Assembly (NCBI GenBank): GCA_029863735.1
Contig: JAOTUT010000068.1
Coordinates: forward strand, 1 to 7,377
Length of the DNA stretch: 7,377 bases
Origin: Ignavibacteria bacterium
Lineage (GTDB): Bacteria; Bacteroidota; Ignavibacteria; Ignavibacteriales; Ignavibacteriaceae
Direction: 5' to 3'
Part shown: one piece after another, positions 1 to 5,769 of the stretch
Numbering within the stretch: the first letter of the stretch is position 1
Layout of the letters: the number at the start of each line of letters is the position of its first letter
Translations under genes and position numbers: made by a program
The notes under the pieces: generated by a model
The model's input: the letters and a program-made list of their open reading frames with translations, nothing else
Database searches by the model: none
What the model was told of the DNA's origin: nothing

Positions 1-508
1 AATCAACATCTTCTACTTCAAGACCGCCGTAATCAATTTTTTCATAGTGACCTTTCCCATAACCAGTGCTTCCTCGGTATTCAGCTGCAACAACAATATA
101 TTGCTGATACATCAATTCTCTGATTATATGTGTGTAGTAAGTTGAAAAATTACTATGCACACCCCCGTGAGGAAAAACCAGTAACGGATATTTTTTGTTG
201 AAGTCAATATCCTTCGGAATGAAAACGTAAGACCAGAACTTTACTGGATTACCAAATGCAGGATCTGTCGTGTCTGTTTCTTTCCATTTTGGCGGACCGG
301 TCATAAATATTTTATCAATAAATGCAACATCTCCAACTCGTTGAAACCACAGAACATCGTCAATGTTTTTATCAAGTACATCTAGCCGGTGCTCGAGGTT
401 TACGTTGTATTTTATAAGTGAATCTAGTTTCTGAACAAGAATTGTATCGGTTTGAGGGAGTATCGAAGGCGTGATTATTAAAATTAAAAGTAGAATCAGT
501 TTTTTCAT
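1..508 (-). CDS. Exported S9-family (prolyl oligopeptidase-like) serine hydrolase, N-terminal part
   Basis: Partial gene: 169 codons are open from an ATG at 508 to the left edge. I translated it by hand. Residues 1-19 form a signal peptide (MKKLILLLILIITPSILPQ), so the product is exported. After about 70 residues without a recognised domain comes the start of an alpha/beta-hydrolase domain. Its marks are the KYPLLVFPHGG strand and oxyanion turn (HGG at 114-116) and YRGSTGYG at 144-151, both hallmarks of the S9 peptidase catalytic domain, followed by a GG-x-EVEDV segment. The catalytic Ser, Asp and His would lie beyond the edge and cannot be checked. There is no room for the usual N-terminal beta-propeller, so this is a short, propeller-less member, perhaps an exo-peptidase or esterase. 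A weak GGTGA precedes the ATG. It is transcribed divergently from the beta-propeller gene at 640. The S9-type fold is fairly sure; the substrate is unknown. Confidence 0.82.
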   Translation of the reverse strand, partial: MKKLILLLILIITPSILPQTDTILVQKLDSLIKYNVNLEHRLDVLDKNIDDVLWFQRVGDVAFIDKIFMTGPPKWKETDTTDPAFGNPVKFWSYVFIPKDIDFNKKYPLLVFPHGGVHSNFSTYYTHIIRELMYQQYIVVAAEYRGSTGYGKGHYEKIDYGGLEVEDVD

Positions 509-595
509 TTTATCACCAATTTGAAAGGGATTGAAATCTTTATAAGCAAAAATAGGAAAAAATGAATACCACCTATCTTGATAAATCCCTAATAC

Positions 596-624
596 TTTAC
601 TTTGTTTGTAATAAGTCTTATAAT
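596..624 (+). promoter_or_regulatory. Candidate sigma-70-type promoter of the beta-propeller gene
   Basis: A perfect TATAAT lies at 619-624, preceded by TTTACT at 596-601 (four of six matches to TTGACA) with a 17-base spacer. Transcription would begin near 631, giving a very short leader before the ATG at 640. This also argues against the upstream in-frame ATG at 562, which would lie ahead of the promoter. It is a consensus match by eye only. The group may use a different promoter consensus, and AT-rich spacers give chance matches. Confidence 0.33.
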
Positions 625-639
625 CCACAGGGCGAAACA

Positions 640-2181
640 ATGCGAACCCTTAAAATATTTTCCCTGGTTTTTATTCTTTCGATTACTATACCCGCACAGT
701 GGGTAATGCAAAACAGTGGAACGCAGCTGAATCTGAACTCAATATTTTTTATTGATTCGAACACAGGCTGGGCAGTCGGCGATGAAGGGATTATTTTAAA
801 AACTACTAACGGGGGAAATGATTGGATTACTCAACCCGGTGTAACTACGGATAATCTTTACTCAGTACATTTTGAAAACAGCAATATTGGCTGGATTGTT
901 GGGGAAAATGTTAGAATAATGAAGTCAACCGATGGAGGAAGTAGCTGGTCTGCGCAGTTTGCTAATCCGCCATTCCCCGTTGATTTACGTTCAGTCCAGT
1001 TTCAGAATTTAAACGAGGGCTGGGCAGTTGGTCATTATATCTATTCAAGCACGGATTATGATAGTTACATTATTAAAACCACAAACGGTGGAACATCATG
1101 GCAGAATAATTGGGGATTTATGGACGAAAAACTATTTTCTGTTTTTTTTGTAAATGGTAATCTGGGTTTAGTTGCCGGTTCGGAAATAGCAAGAACAACT
1201 GATGGAGGATTCAACTGGTTTTCGGTATTTGGTTCTTTTATGGATGAGTTTTATTCTGTCTTCTTCATCGATTCTAATATTGGATGGATTGCAGGAAAAA
1301 ATGCTTTACAGTCAAAAGGACTGATTTACAAATCGGCAAATGGAGGTTTGAACTGGTCATTACTTAGAAGTGACACCTTAAAGACTTATACTTCTGTTTT
1401 TTTTGCTGATGCTGATCACGGTTGGGTCGCCGGATTGGGCGGGAATATTTTATATACACCAGATGGCGGTATTGATTGGTCATATCAACCAAGTGGGACA
1501 GCTTCGAATCTCAGTTCAATATTTTTCACTGACAATATTACTGGTTGGGCTGCAGGTAGTAATGGAACCATTCTGAAAACTAATAATGGAGGAACACCGG
1601 TTGAGCTTCTTTCATTTACTTCCATAGTAACCAGAAGAGACGTTATACTGACCTGGATTACCGCAACAGAAACCAATAACCAGGGGTTTGAGATTCTCCG
1701 CTCAATCCAGAATAACGATGAATGGAATAAAATCGGAATTGTTCCCGGTCACGGAACAACAACAGAATCACAGCATTACTCATTTACAGATAACAATGTT
1801 AGTCCGGGCAAGTATCAATACAAACTAAAACAAATAGATTATGACGGTACGTTTGAGTATTCACAGATTGTTGAAGTTGAAATTCCGTTTGTTAATAAAT
1901 TCTCACTCTCCCAAAACTACCCAAACCCGTTTAATCCCTCAACCAAAATTCAGTACTCAGTAAGTATCACTCAGAACGTAACACTTAAAGTCTGCGACAT
2001 CCTTGGAATTGAAGTCGCAACACTCGTTAACGAAGAAAAACAAAGTCGTGAATATGAAGTTGAATTTAATGGAAGTAATCTTCCAAGCGGGATTTATTTT
2101 TATCAACTCAAAGCAGGCGATCCTTCGACCAGCTCAGGACAAGGCTTTGTTGCAACGAAGAAGATGATTTTGATAAAATAG
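640..2181 (+). CDS. Exported seven-repeat YCF48-like beta-propeller with T9SS C-terminal sorting domain
   Basis: A 513-residue secreted protein. The ATG at 640 is chosen over the in-frame ATG at 562 because a signal peptide (MRTLKIFSLVFILSITIPAQ) starts there; the 26 extra residues look non-coding. Seven repeats of the pattern S-V-x-F-x-(10)-GW-x-AG-x-(n)-K-T-x-(N/D)GG-x-x-W begin near residues 31, 72, 117, 166, 205, 250 and 291. That number fits a closed seven-bladed propeller of the Ycf48/HCF136 type; the last repeat lacks its closing Trp. Residues 319-415 (PVELLSF...W-TATETNNQGFEI...KLKQIDYDGTFEYS) are the beta-sandwich linker often found before sorting domains. Residues 421-513 are the T9SS type A sorting domain (SLSQNYPNPFNPSTKIQY ... 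GIYFYQLKAG ... ATKKMILIK), normally cleaved or anchored at the cell surface. A foreign-looking segment DPSTSSGQG (494-502) interrupts it. Expected location is outer surface or secreted. Despite the YCF48 name a photosystem role is not implied; ligand unknown. Confidence 0.9.
   Translation: MRTLKIFSLVFILSITIPAQWVMQNSGTQLNLNSIFFIDSNTGWAVGDEGIILKTTNGGNDWITQPGVTTDNLYSVHFENSNIGWIVGENVRIMKSTDGGSSWSAQFANPPFPVDLRSVQFQNLNEGWAVGHYIYSSTDYDSYIIKTTNGGTSWQNNWGFMDEKLFSVFFVNGNLGLVAGSEIARTTDGGFNWFSVFGSFMDEFYSVFFIDSNIGWIAGKNALQSKGLIYKSANGGLNWSLLRSDTLKTYTSVFFADADHGWVAGLGGNILYTPDGGIDWSYQPSGTASNLSSIFFTDNITGWAAGSNGTILKTNNGGTPVELLSFTSIVTRRDVILTWITATETNNQGFEILRSIQNNDEWNKIGIVPGHGTTTESQHYSFTDNNVSPGKYQYKLKQIDYDGTFEYSQIVEVEIPFVNKFSLSQNYPNPFNPSTKIQYSVSITQNVTLKVCDILGIEVATLVNEEKQSREYEVEFNGSNLPSGIYFYQLKAGDPSTSSGQGFVATKKMILIK
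2119..2145 (+). repeat. 27-base in-frame repeat insertion inside the T9SS sorting domain
   Basis: The DNA from 2119 to 2145 encodes DPSTSSGQG between the conserved ...YQLKAG and FVATKKMILIK parts of the sorting domain, where the family normally reads directly from KAG into F-V-x-T-K-K. The segment contains CCTTCGACCAGCTCAGGA, a variant of the small repeat CCTTCGACAAGCTCAGG that I recall as common in many bacterial genomes. GGC occurs on both sides (2116-2118 and 2143-2145), compatible with a three-base duplication on insertion. The reading frame is preserved. Confidence 0.6.
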
Positions 2182-2190
2182 AGCAAGATT

Positions 2191-2237
2191 AAGAGTATGA
2201 GTAAGAAACGCGGAGTCTTACTCTTGATCATACTCTT
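2191..2237. repeat. Imperfect inverted repeat between convergent genes, possible bidirectional terminator
   Basis: The left arm AAGAGTATGAGTAAGA (2191-2206) pairs with TCTTACTC (2216-2223) and ATACTCTT (2230-2237). This gives a 16-base-pair stem with a six-base bulge TTGATC at 2224-2229 and a nine-base loop. The motif GAGTAAGA/ACTCTTAC recurs in the flanks (GAGCAAGATT at 2181, TTACTCTACTC at 2237), giving a low-complexity repeat look. It fills the 59-base gap between two convergent stop codons. No U-tract follows on either strand, so termination is plausible but unproven; it could equally be a dispersed palindromic repeat. Confidence 0.55.
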
Positions 2238-2240
2238 ACT

Positions 2241-3914
2241 CTACTCTGCCTCCCTCATCGTAATCCATTTATGTGGATCGATAACCGGTTCAACCCCTTC
2301 CGGAATTTTTACTGAGCCGGCACCTTCACGCATTTCTACTTTAACGATTTCATCATCTAATTGCACTTCAACAGGAACAGAGAACGGAAGATCATTTTCA
2401 ATTTTCCACTCGAGATAGAGAGTGTCGTTTTCAATTTTAGTTTTAAGAACCGGGAGCAATGCCTGTCTGAAATAAACTTCCCAGAACCAGTCCAGCTCTC
2501 TGCCTGAAACCTTCTCTGCAATTTCAAGGAACTCATCTGTCGTTGCAAACCTGCACTGCCTTCCGACTGTTACTTTTTCCATTTTTGGATCAGGGTATGC
2601 CCATCTTCTCAAAACTTTTCTGAAAATCTCATCTCCCAGATAGTAACGCAAAGTGTGAAGAACGTAAGATCCCTTTGAATACATATCGTTTGTATAAGCT
2701 TCGTTGCTTGTCATTTCTTTCCTTGGTGCAATGGGCTGTTCGTTTTTCCAGAGTTTCCAGTTCATCATAAATGCAGATGAATTTTTATCGGGAAGCTTAT
2801 CTTCTATATAAAGAGTTTGCATATATCCATCGACAGCTTCGTGAATCCAAAAATCACTCCAGTCTTTTGCAGTTACCATATTGCCCCACCACTCATGTCC
2901 AAGCTCGTGATGATGCAGCCAGTCAAATCCAAACTGATCATCTCTGTAGCCATATCCGTTTGCAATTATAGTTTGATGTTCCATCCCGAGGTAAGGAGTT
3001 TCCGCAACGCCGTATTTATCTGCACGGAAAGGATAGGGACCGAGAAGCTCTTCATAAAATCTTAAATGGTCTAAAAACTCCGGACAATGCTCTTTTGCCT
3101 TCTCCATACTTTCGGGAAGAACCCAGATTTTTACAGGAATTTCTTCTCCTGTTACGCTTGTGTATTTATATTGAATTGTGTCGTAAGGTGCAACGTGGAT
3201 TGAAATGCTGTAGTTGTTTATTGGTGTTGAAACGAACCAGCAATAAGTTTTTGTACCTTCTTTGTTATCAAGAATGTATCTCAGCTTTCCGTTTGAAGCA
3301 CAAATTAAATTTCCGGGAACAGTCCAATTGAGTAAAGCAGAATCAGGTTCATCGGATGGATGATCTTTGCATGGCCACCATGTATCAGCTCCTCCGCCCT
3401 GGCAGGTTACACCAATCCAGTGTTCACCTGTTGATATATCTGGCAAACTCCCCCGAGTCTGAATGCCTTTTGTCTTTGCCCACGTAAATCCATCATCCCA
3501 CGGAGGATTTTCTGCAACTCTTGGTTTTCCGCCGTAAAAAATTTTAACTGTGAAAGAACTTCTTCTTATCACTTCTTCCGGTAGTTGGATTTTTATCTTT
3601 CCATTTTCGTGTGTGAAGGAAAGTTCTTTGTATTTATTAGGGGAATCCCAAACGATCTTTGTAATTCTGTACCTGTCATCAAGATCTAAGACAAATTCAT
3701 TCATATCTGTAACAGTTTCAACAGTTACACTAACCCAGCCGTTTATTGTTTGCTTGTCAGGATTGATGTGGAGATTAATGTTGTAGAACTTAACATCATA
3801 CGCAGCCCATTCGGGAGTAAGCGGTCCGCCTGAATCTTGTGAACCGAATTGTGCAAATAGTTGAAACGAAATTAGGTTGAAAATTAAAAAGGCAATAGCG
3901 GTCTTTGTTTTCAT
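2241..3914 (-). CDS. Exported M1-family zinc aminopeptidase
   Basis: A 557-residue metallopeptidase of the gluzincin M1 family, removing N-terminal residues from peptides, here probably in the periplasm or at the surface. The ATG at 3914 is preferred over the in-frame ATG at 3974 because a signal peptide (MKTKTAIAFLIFNLISFQLFAQ) begins there. Order: N-terminal beta domain (about 25-220) with the conserved WWPC-K-D motif at 179-184; the substrate-binding GxMEN equivalent as GMEH at 310-313; zinc site HELGH at 336-340 with the third ligand Glu359 exactly 18 residues on (HExxH-x18-E); transition-state Tyr412 in YSKGSYVLHTLR; then a short beta domain from about 470 to the end. All catalytic residues are present. 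It is much shorter than the roughly 870-residue PepN type because the large C-terminal helical domain is absent. No Shine-Dalgarno is visible. It is convergent with the propeller gene and divergent from the SlyD gene. Confidence 0.93.
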   Translation of the reverse strand: MKTKTAIAFLIFNLISFQLFAQFGSQDSGGPLTPEWAAYDVKFYNINLHINPDKQTINGWVSVTVETVTDMNEFVLDLDDRYRITKIVWDSPNKYKELSFTHENGKIKIQLPEEVIRRSSFTVKIFYGGKPRVAENPPWDDGFTWAKTKGIQTRGSLPDISTGEHWIGVTCQGGGADTWWPCKDHPSDEPDSALLNWTVPGNLICASNGKLRYILDNKEGTKTYCWFVSTPINNYSISIHVAPYDTIQYKYTSVTGEEIPVKIWVLPESMEKAKEHCPEFLDHLRFYEELLGPYPFRADKYGVAETPYLGMEHQTIIANGYGYRDDQFGFDWLHHHELGHEWWGNMVTAKDWSDFWIHEAVDGYMQTLYIEDKLPDKNSSAFMMNWKLWKNEQPIAPRKEMTSNEAYTNDMYSKGSYVLHTLRYYLGDEIFRKVLRRWAYPDPKMEKVTVGRQCRFATTDEFLEIAEKVSGRELDWFWEVYFRQALLPVLKTKIENDTLYLEWKIENDLPFSVPVEVQLDDEIVKVEMREGAGSVKIPEGVEPVIDPHKWITMREAE

Positions 3915-3999
3915 ATTGTAATAATAAAGTGAATATAACTGGTTAAACGTATTTGTATTAATATTAAGAAGCAAAAATGAAATGAATATTTTTGATTAA

Positions 4000-4028
4000 T
4001 TGGTATTTTTTAATGGTTGTTGTATTAT
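4000..4028 (+). promoter_or_regulatory. Candidate sigma-70-type promoter of the SlyD gene
   Basis: TTGGTA at 4000-4005 (four of six to TTGACA) and TATTAT at 4023-4028 (five of six to TATAAT) are separated by exactly 17 bases. The start of transcription would fall near 4035, leaving a leader of about 30 bases that contains the strong ribosome binding site at 4054. The upstream in-frame ATG at 4017 would be before the transcript start. Found by eye in AT-rich DNA. Confidence 0.45.
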
Positions 4029-4053
4029 GTAAGCACAATATCAATTTTTTTAA

Positions 4054-4059
4054 AAGGAG
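4054..4059 (+). promoter_or_regulatory. Shine-Dalgarno site that fixes the SlyD start
   Basis: AAGGAG at 4054-4059 lies five bases before ATG 4065. It selects this start over the in-frame ATG at 4017, whose extra 16 residues (MLYYVSTIS...) do not belong to the FKBP fold. It is one of only two strong sites in the window; the other is AAGGAGG at 5151-5157. Confidence 0.85.
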
Positions 4060-4064
4060 TTCTA

Positions 4065-4550
4065 ATGTCCGTTGGTTTGAACAAGGTAATTACTTTCAAT
4101 TACACGTTAAAAGATGAAGAAGGAATAGTTCTCGATTCGTCTGCAAATAAAGAACAGCTTTCTTTTTTAAGTGGTACAAATCACATCTTACCCAAGCTTG
4201 AGGAAGCACTAAATAGAATGATAATCGGCAGTAAGAAAAATGTTAAAATTTCTGCTGCAGATGCTTATGGAGAATATTGTGACGATGTTATCCAAAAGGT
4301 TAAGAAAGATCAGTTTCCTGAAGAAGCAAATATCGAGGTGGGAATGACGTACATAGCAAACTCACCGGATGGAAAACAAATGCCTTTTCTTGTGAGCGAA
4401 ATAAATGATCAGGATATTACTATTGATTTTAATCATCCGCTTGCAGGAAAAGATCTTGAGTTTGATGTTGAATTATTGGACGTGAGAGATGCTACATCCG
4501 AAGAGATGCAGCATGGGCATGTTCATGGTGTTGGTGGGCATCATCATTAA
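4065..4550 (+). CDS. slyD: SlyD-like FKBP-type peptidyl-prolyl cis-trans isomerase
   Basis: A 161-residue cytoplasmic folding helper that isomerises X-Pro bonds and, in the SlyD family, also acts as a chaperone and binds nickel. Residues 5-68 form the first part of the FKBP domain (FNYTLKDEEGIVLDSS, FLSGTNHILPKLEEAL, AADAYGE). About 70-120 is the insert-in-flap chaperone domain typical of SlyD. The chain returns to FKBP at DFNHPLAGKDLEFDVELLDVR (121-141), where NHPLAGK is diagnostic. The tail HGHVHGVGGHHH (150-161) has six histidines and probably binds metal. It lacks the longer Cys-containing tail of E. coli SlyD, so its metal capacity may be smaller. In ALNRMIIGSKK (49-58) Arg replaces the usual Gly before Met. 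No signal peptide. A monocistronic unit flanked by genes on the opposite strand. The symbol is by similarity; no nickel-enzyme genes are nearby. Confidence 0.93.
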   Translation: MSVGLNKVITFNYTLKDEEGIVLDSSANKEQLSFLSGTNHILPKLEEALNRMIIGSKKNVKISAADAYGEYCDDVIQKVKKDQFPEEANIEVGMTYIANSPDGKQMPFLVSEINDQDITIDFNHPLAGKDLEFDVELLDVRDATSEEMQHGHVHGVGGHHH

Positions 4551-4572
4551 TTAACGTAGTGAACACCACCCC

Positions 4573-4616
4573 GTCCCGATAAATCTGGACACCCCTCCTC
4601 TTTATCAGAGGCGGGG
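4573..4616. repeat. Tandem hairpins between convergent genes, repeat or terminator
   Basis: There are two adjacent inverted repeats. GTCCCGAT/ATCTGGAC (4573-4590, one mismatch, two-base centre) is followed by CCCCTCCTCT (4592-4601) pairing with AGAGGCGGGG (4607-4616) across a TTATC loop, with one mismatch. The GC-rich stems contrast with the AT-rich surroundings. The second stem is followed by AAAAC on the plus strand, not by Ts, so it is not a textbook rho-independent terminator for slyD in that direction. Its position between the stops of the SlyD and VOC genes suggests a shared transcript end, or a dispersed repeat settled there. Confidence 0.55.
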
Positions 4617-4622
4617 AAAACT

Positions 4623-5012
4623 TTATAATGGTTCAAACAAAGTACAAACAGCACCGGCAGGATCTTCAATAACACAAAATTTTCCGTAACCAGTCATAAC
4701 TTTGGGTTCAGTTAAAATTTTGCCACCATTTTCCTTACATATCTTTGCACTTGTATCCACACTTTTTACAGTAATGTAAATAATCCATTGTGATGGAAGA
4801 TGTGCATTGCCTCCTCGTTTGTTACAGATGCCCGCATTGGTTTGTCCGCTTTCAGGTGAGTTCATATTGAAATCATTGTACTCACCCATTGATACTGGTG
4901 CGGTTTTCCACCCGACAACTTTGCTGTAAAAGGCACTAACTTTTTCCGCGTCCGGAACAGTTAAATCAAACCAGGTTATTGAACCGACTTCGGGTTTTTC
5001 TTTAGCATTCAT
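4623..5012 (-). CDS. VOC (glyoxalase/bleomycin-resistance fold) family protein
   Basis: A 129-residue cytoplasmic protein with two beta-alpha-beta-beta-beta modules of the vicinal oxygen chelate fold. The first module is GSITWFDLTVPDAEKVSAFYSKVVGW (10-35) followed by a variable strand region. The second starts at WIIYITVKSVDTSAKICKENGGKIL (76-100) and ends with the conserved FCVIEDPAGAVCTLFEPL (112-129). The 'W-F-D-L...D...FY..V.GW' and 'EDPAGA....F.P' patterns match the subgroup often annotated as VOC or glyoxalase-like. I do not see a clear full set of metal-ligand His/Glu residues, so enzymatic glyoxalase activity should not be assumed; it may bind small molecules. The start ATG at 5012 has AAAGGG a few bases upstream. 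It is divergent from the NTF2-like gene across 149 bases. On the minus strand TATATTTG (5056-5049) matches the Bacteroidota -7 consensus TAnnTTTG, a weak hint of its promoter. Confidence 0.85.
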   Translation of the reverse strand: MNAKEKPEVGSITWFDLTVPDAEKVSAFYSKVVGWKTAPVSMGEYNDFNMNSPESGQTNAGICNKRGGNAHLPSQWIIYITVKSVDTSAKICKENGGKILTEPKVMTGYGKFCVIEDPAGAVCTLFEPL

Positions 5013-5161
5013 TGTTTCCCTTTCTTTTTAAGGAATTGTAACACTTATCAAATATATTAATAATAGTAATCTAATAATCAAGCCTTGATTTCTAATTTTC
5101 AAATTATCATTTTATAGTTGCTCACAAAAACTATTTCATTTAAATATATAAAGGAGGTTTT

Positions 5162-5704
5162 ATGAAACAAATCTTTGCAGTTCTTTTCTCTGCAATTTTT
5201 CTCTCTTCTTTAGTTTACGCACAGGATATGAGCGAGCTGAAGAAGAAGGTTCAGATGATGAATGATAAATATGCTGAGCAGATGGTTGGCGGAGATATGA
5301 GCACTTTATGGGATTATTATTCCGACGACATTATTTCAATGCCCAGTTATGAGCCGATGCTGAAAGGACTCGAAGCTTGCAAAAAGTCAGCACAGAAAAT
5401 GGAAGAGTCTGGTATGAAAATAACCGCATTTTCCACTACATCTACAGATGTTATGCAATCGGGGAATCTTGTGGTTGATATCGGTACTTATAATATTACA
5501 ATGCAGGTACCCGGAATGGACATGCCGTGGGATGATCACGGAAAATATCTTAACATTTGGGAAATGCAGGATGATGGCTCAATGAAGATGAAGGTCGAAA
5601 CCTGGAACACAGACGTTAATCCCTGGATGGAAATGGAAAAGATGGAAGGTCACGATGCTCACGAAGGGCATATGGAAATGCAAGAAGACAAGGATGTGAA
5701 GTAA
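5162..5704 (+). CDS. Exported methionine-rich NTF2-like (DUF4440/SnoaL-type) protein
   Basis: A 180-residue protein with a signal peptide (MKQIFAVLFSAIFLSSLVYAQ, cut about residue 21), so periplasmic or secreted. It has a strong ribosome site, AAGGAGG at 5151-5157, four bases before the ATG. Residues about 25-150 follow the NTF2/DUF4440 pattern: a helix (KVQMMNDKYAEQMVGGDMSTLWDYYSDD), then ISMPSYEPMLKGLEACKKS, then strands ending in GKYLNIWEMQDDGSMKMKVETWNTD. In this superfamily the cone-shaped pocket binds small ligands, or is catalytic in some members; no function can be assigned here. Counting by hand, 22 of 180 residues are Met. The C-terminal tail (about 152-180, WMEMEKMEGHDAHEGHMEMQ) mixes Met, His and acidic residues, resembling soft-metal-binding segments. 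A terminator hairpin follows directly. I see no convincing promoter in the AT-rich 5013-5161 spacer. Not in an operon. Confidence 0.82.
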   Translation: MKQIFAVLFSAIFLSSLVYAQDMSELKKKVQMMNDKYAEQMVGGDMSTLWDYYSDDIISMPSYEPMLKGLEACKKSAQKMEESGMKITAFSTTSTDVMQSGNLVVDIGTYNITMQVPGMDMPWDDHGKYLNIWEMQDDGSMKMKVETWNTDVNPWMEMEKMEGHDAHEGHMEMQEDKDVK

Positions 5705-5728
5705 ATTATTTTTGTAAGGATAATAAAG

Positions 5729-5753
5729 AAGGCGAACTGTTTTAGTTCGCCTT
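5729..5753. terminator. Rho-independent-type terminator after the NTF2-like gene
   Basis: A perfect 10-base-pair stem, AAGGCGAACT (5729-5738) with AGTTCGCCTT (5744-5753), and a five-base GTTTT loop, starts 25 bases after the stop at 5704. It is followed by TAAAATTT on the plus strand, which is short in Ts. On the minus strand the stem is followed by CTTTATTA. It therefore probably ends transcripts of the plus-strand gene and may also stop minus-strand transcripts from the SRPBCC gene. Confidence 0.8.
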
Positions 5754-5769
5754 TAAAATTTAGGAATCT

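Noticed and set aside
562..639. Upstream start of the beta-propeller gene (26 extra residues)
   Set aside because: The extension precedes a standard signal peptide and contains the candidate TATAAT promoter, so it is unlikely to be translated.
721..1593. Repeated WAVG/TTNGG-like segments as a possible DNA tandem repeat
   Set aside because: The repetition is at the protein level, reflecting propeller blades; the DNA of the blades is too diverged to be a tandem repeat.
1485..1676. Minus-strand frame of 63 codons
   Set aside because: It lies wholly inside the beta-propeller gene on the opposite strand and has no domain or ribosome site; a shadow frame.
2197..2418. Plus-strand frame of 73 codons with a hydrophobic start
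   Set aside because: Begins in the inverted repeat and runs antisense through the M1 gene end. The apparent signal peptide (LLLIILLLY) comes from the repeat's TTACTCT-type units.
2357..3786. Several frames of 63-82 codons on both strands (e.g. 2771-2971, 2817-3065, 3095-3331, 3550-3786)
   Set aside because: All overlap the well-supported M1 aminopeptidase gene in other frames, without motifs or start signals.
3915..3974. Upstream start of the M1 gene (20 extra residues)
   Set aside because: The extension MLLNINTNTFNQLYSLYYYN would bury the signal peptide; the start at 3914 gives a normal exported protein.
5085..5150. Possible promoters TTGATT/TTTTAT and TTGCTC/TAAATA before the NTF2-like gene
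   Set aside because: Poor hexamer matches, a 19-base spacer in one, and a transcript start inside the ribosome site in the other; AT-rich DNA makes such hits common.
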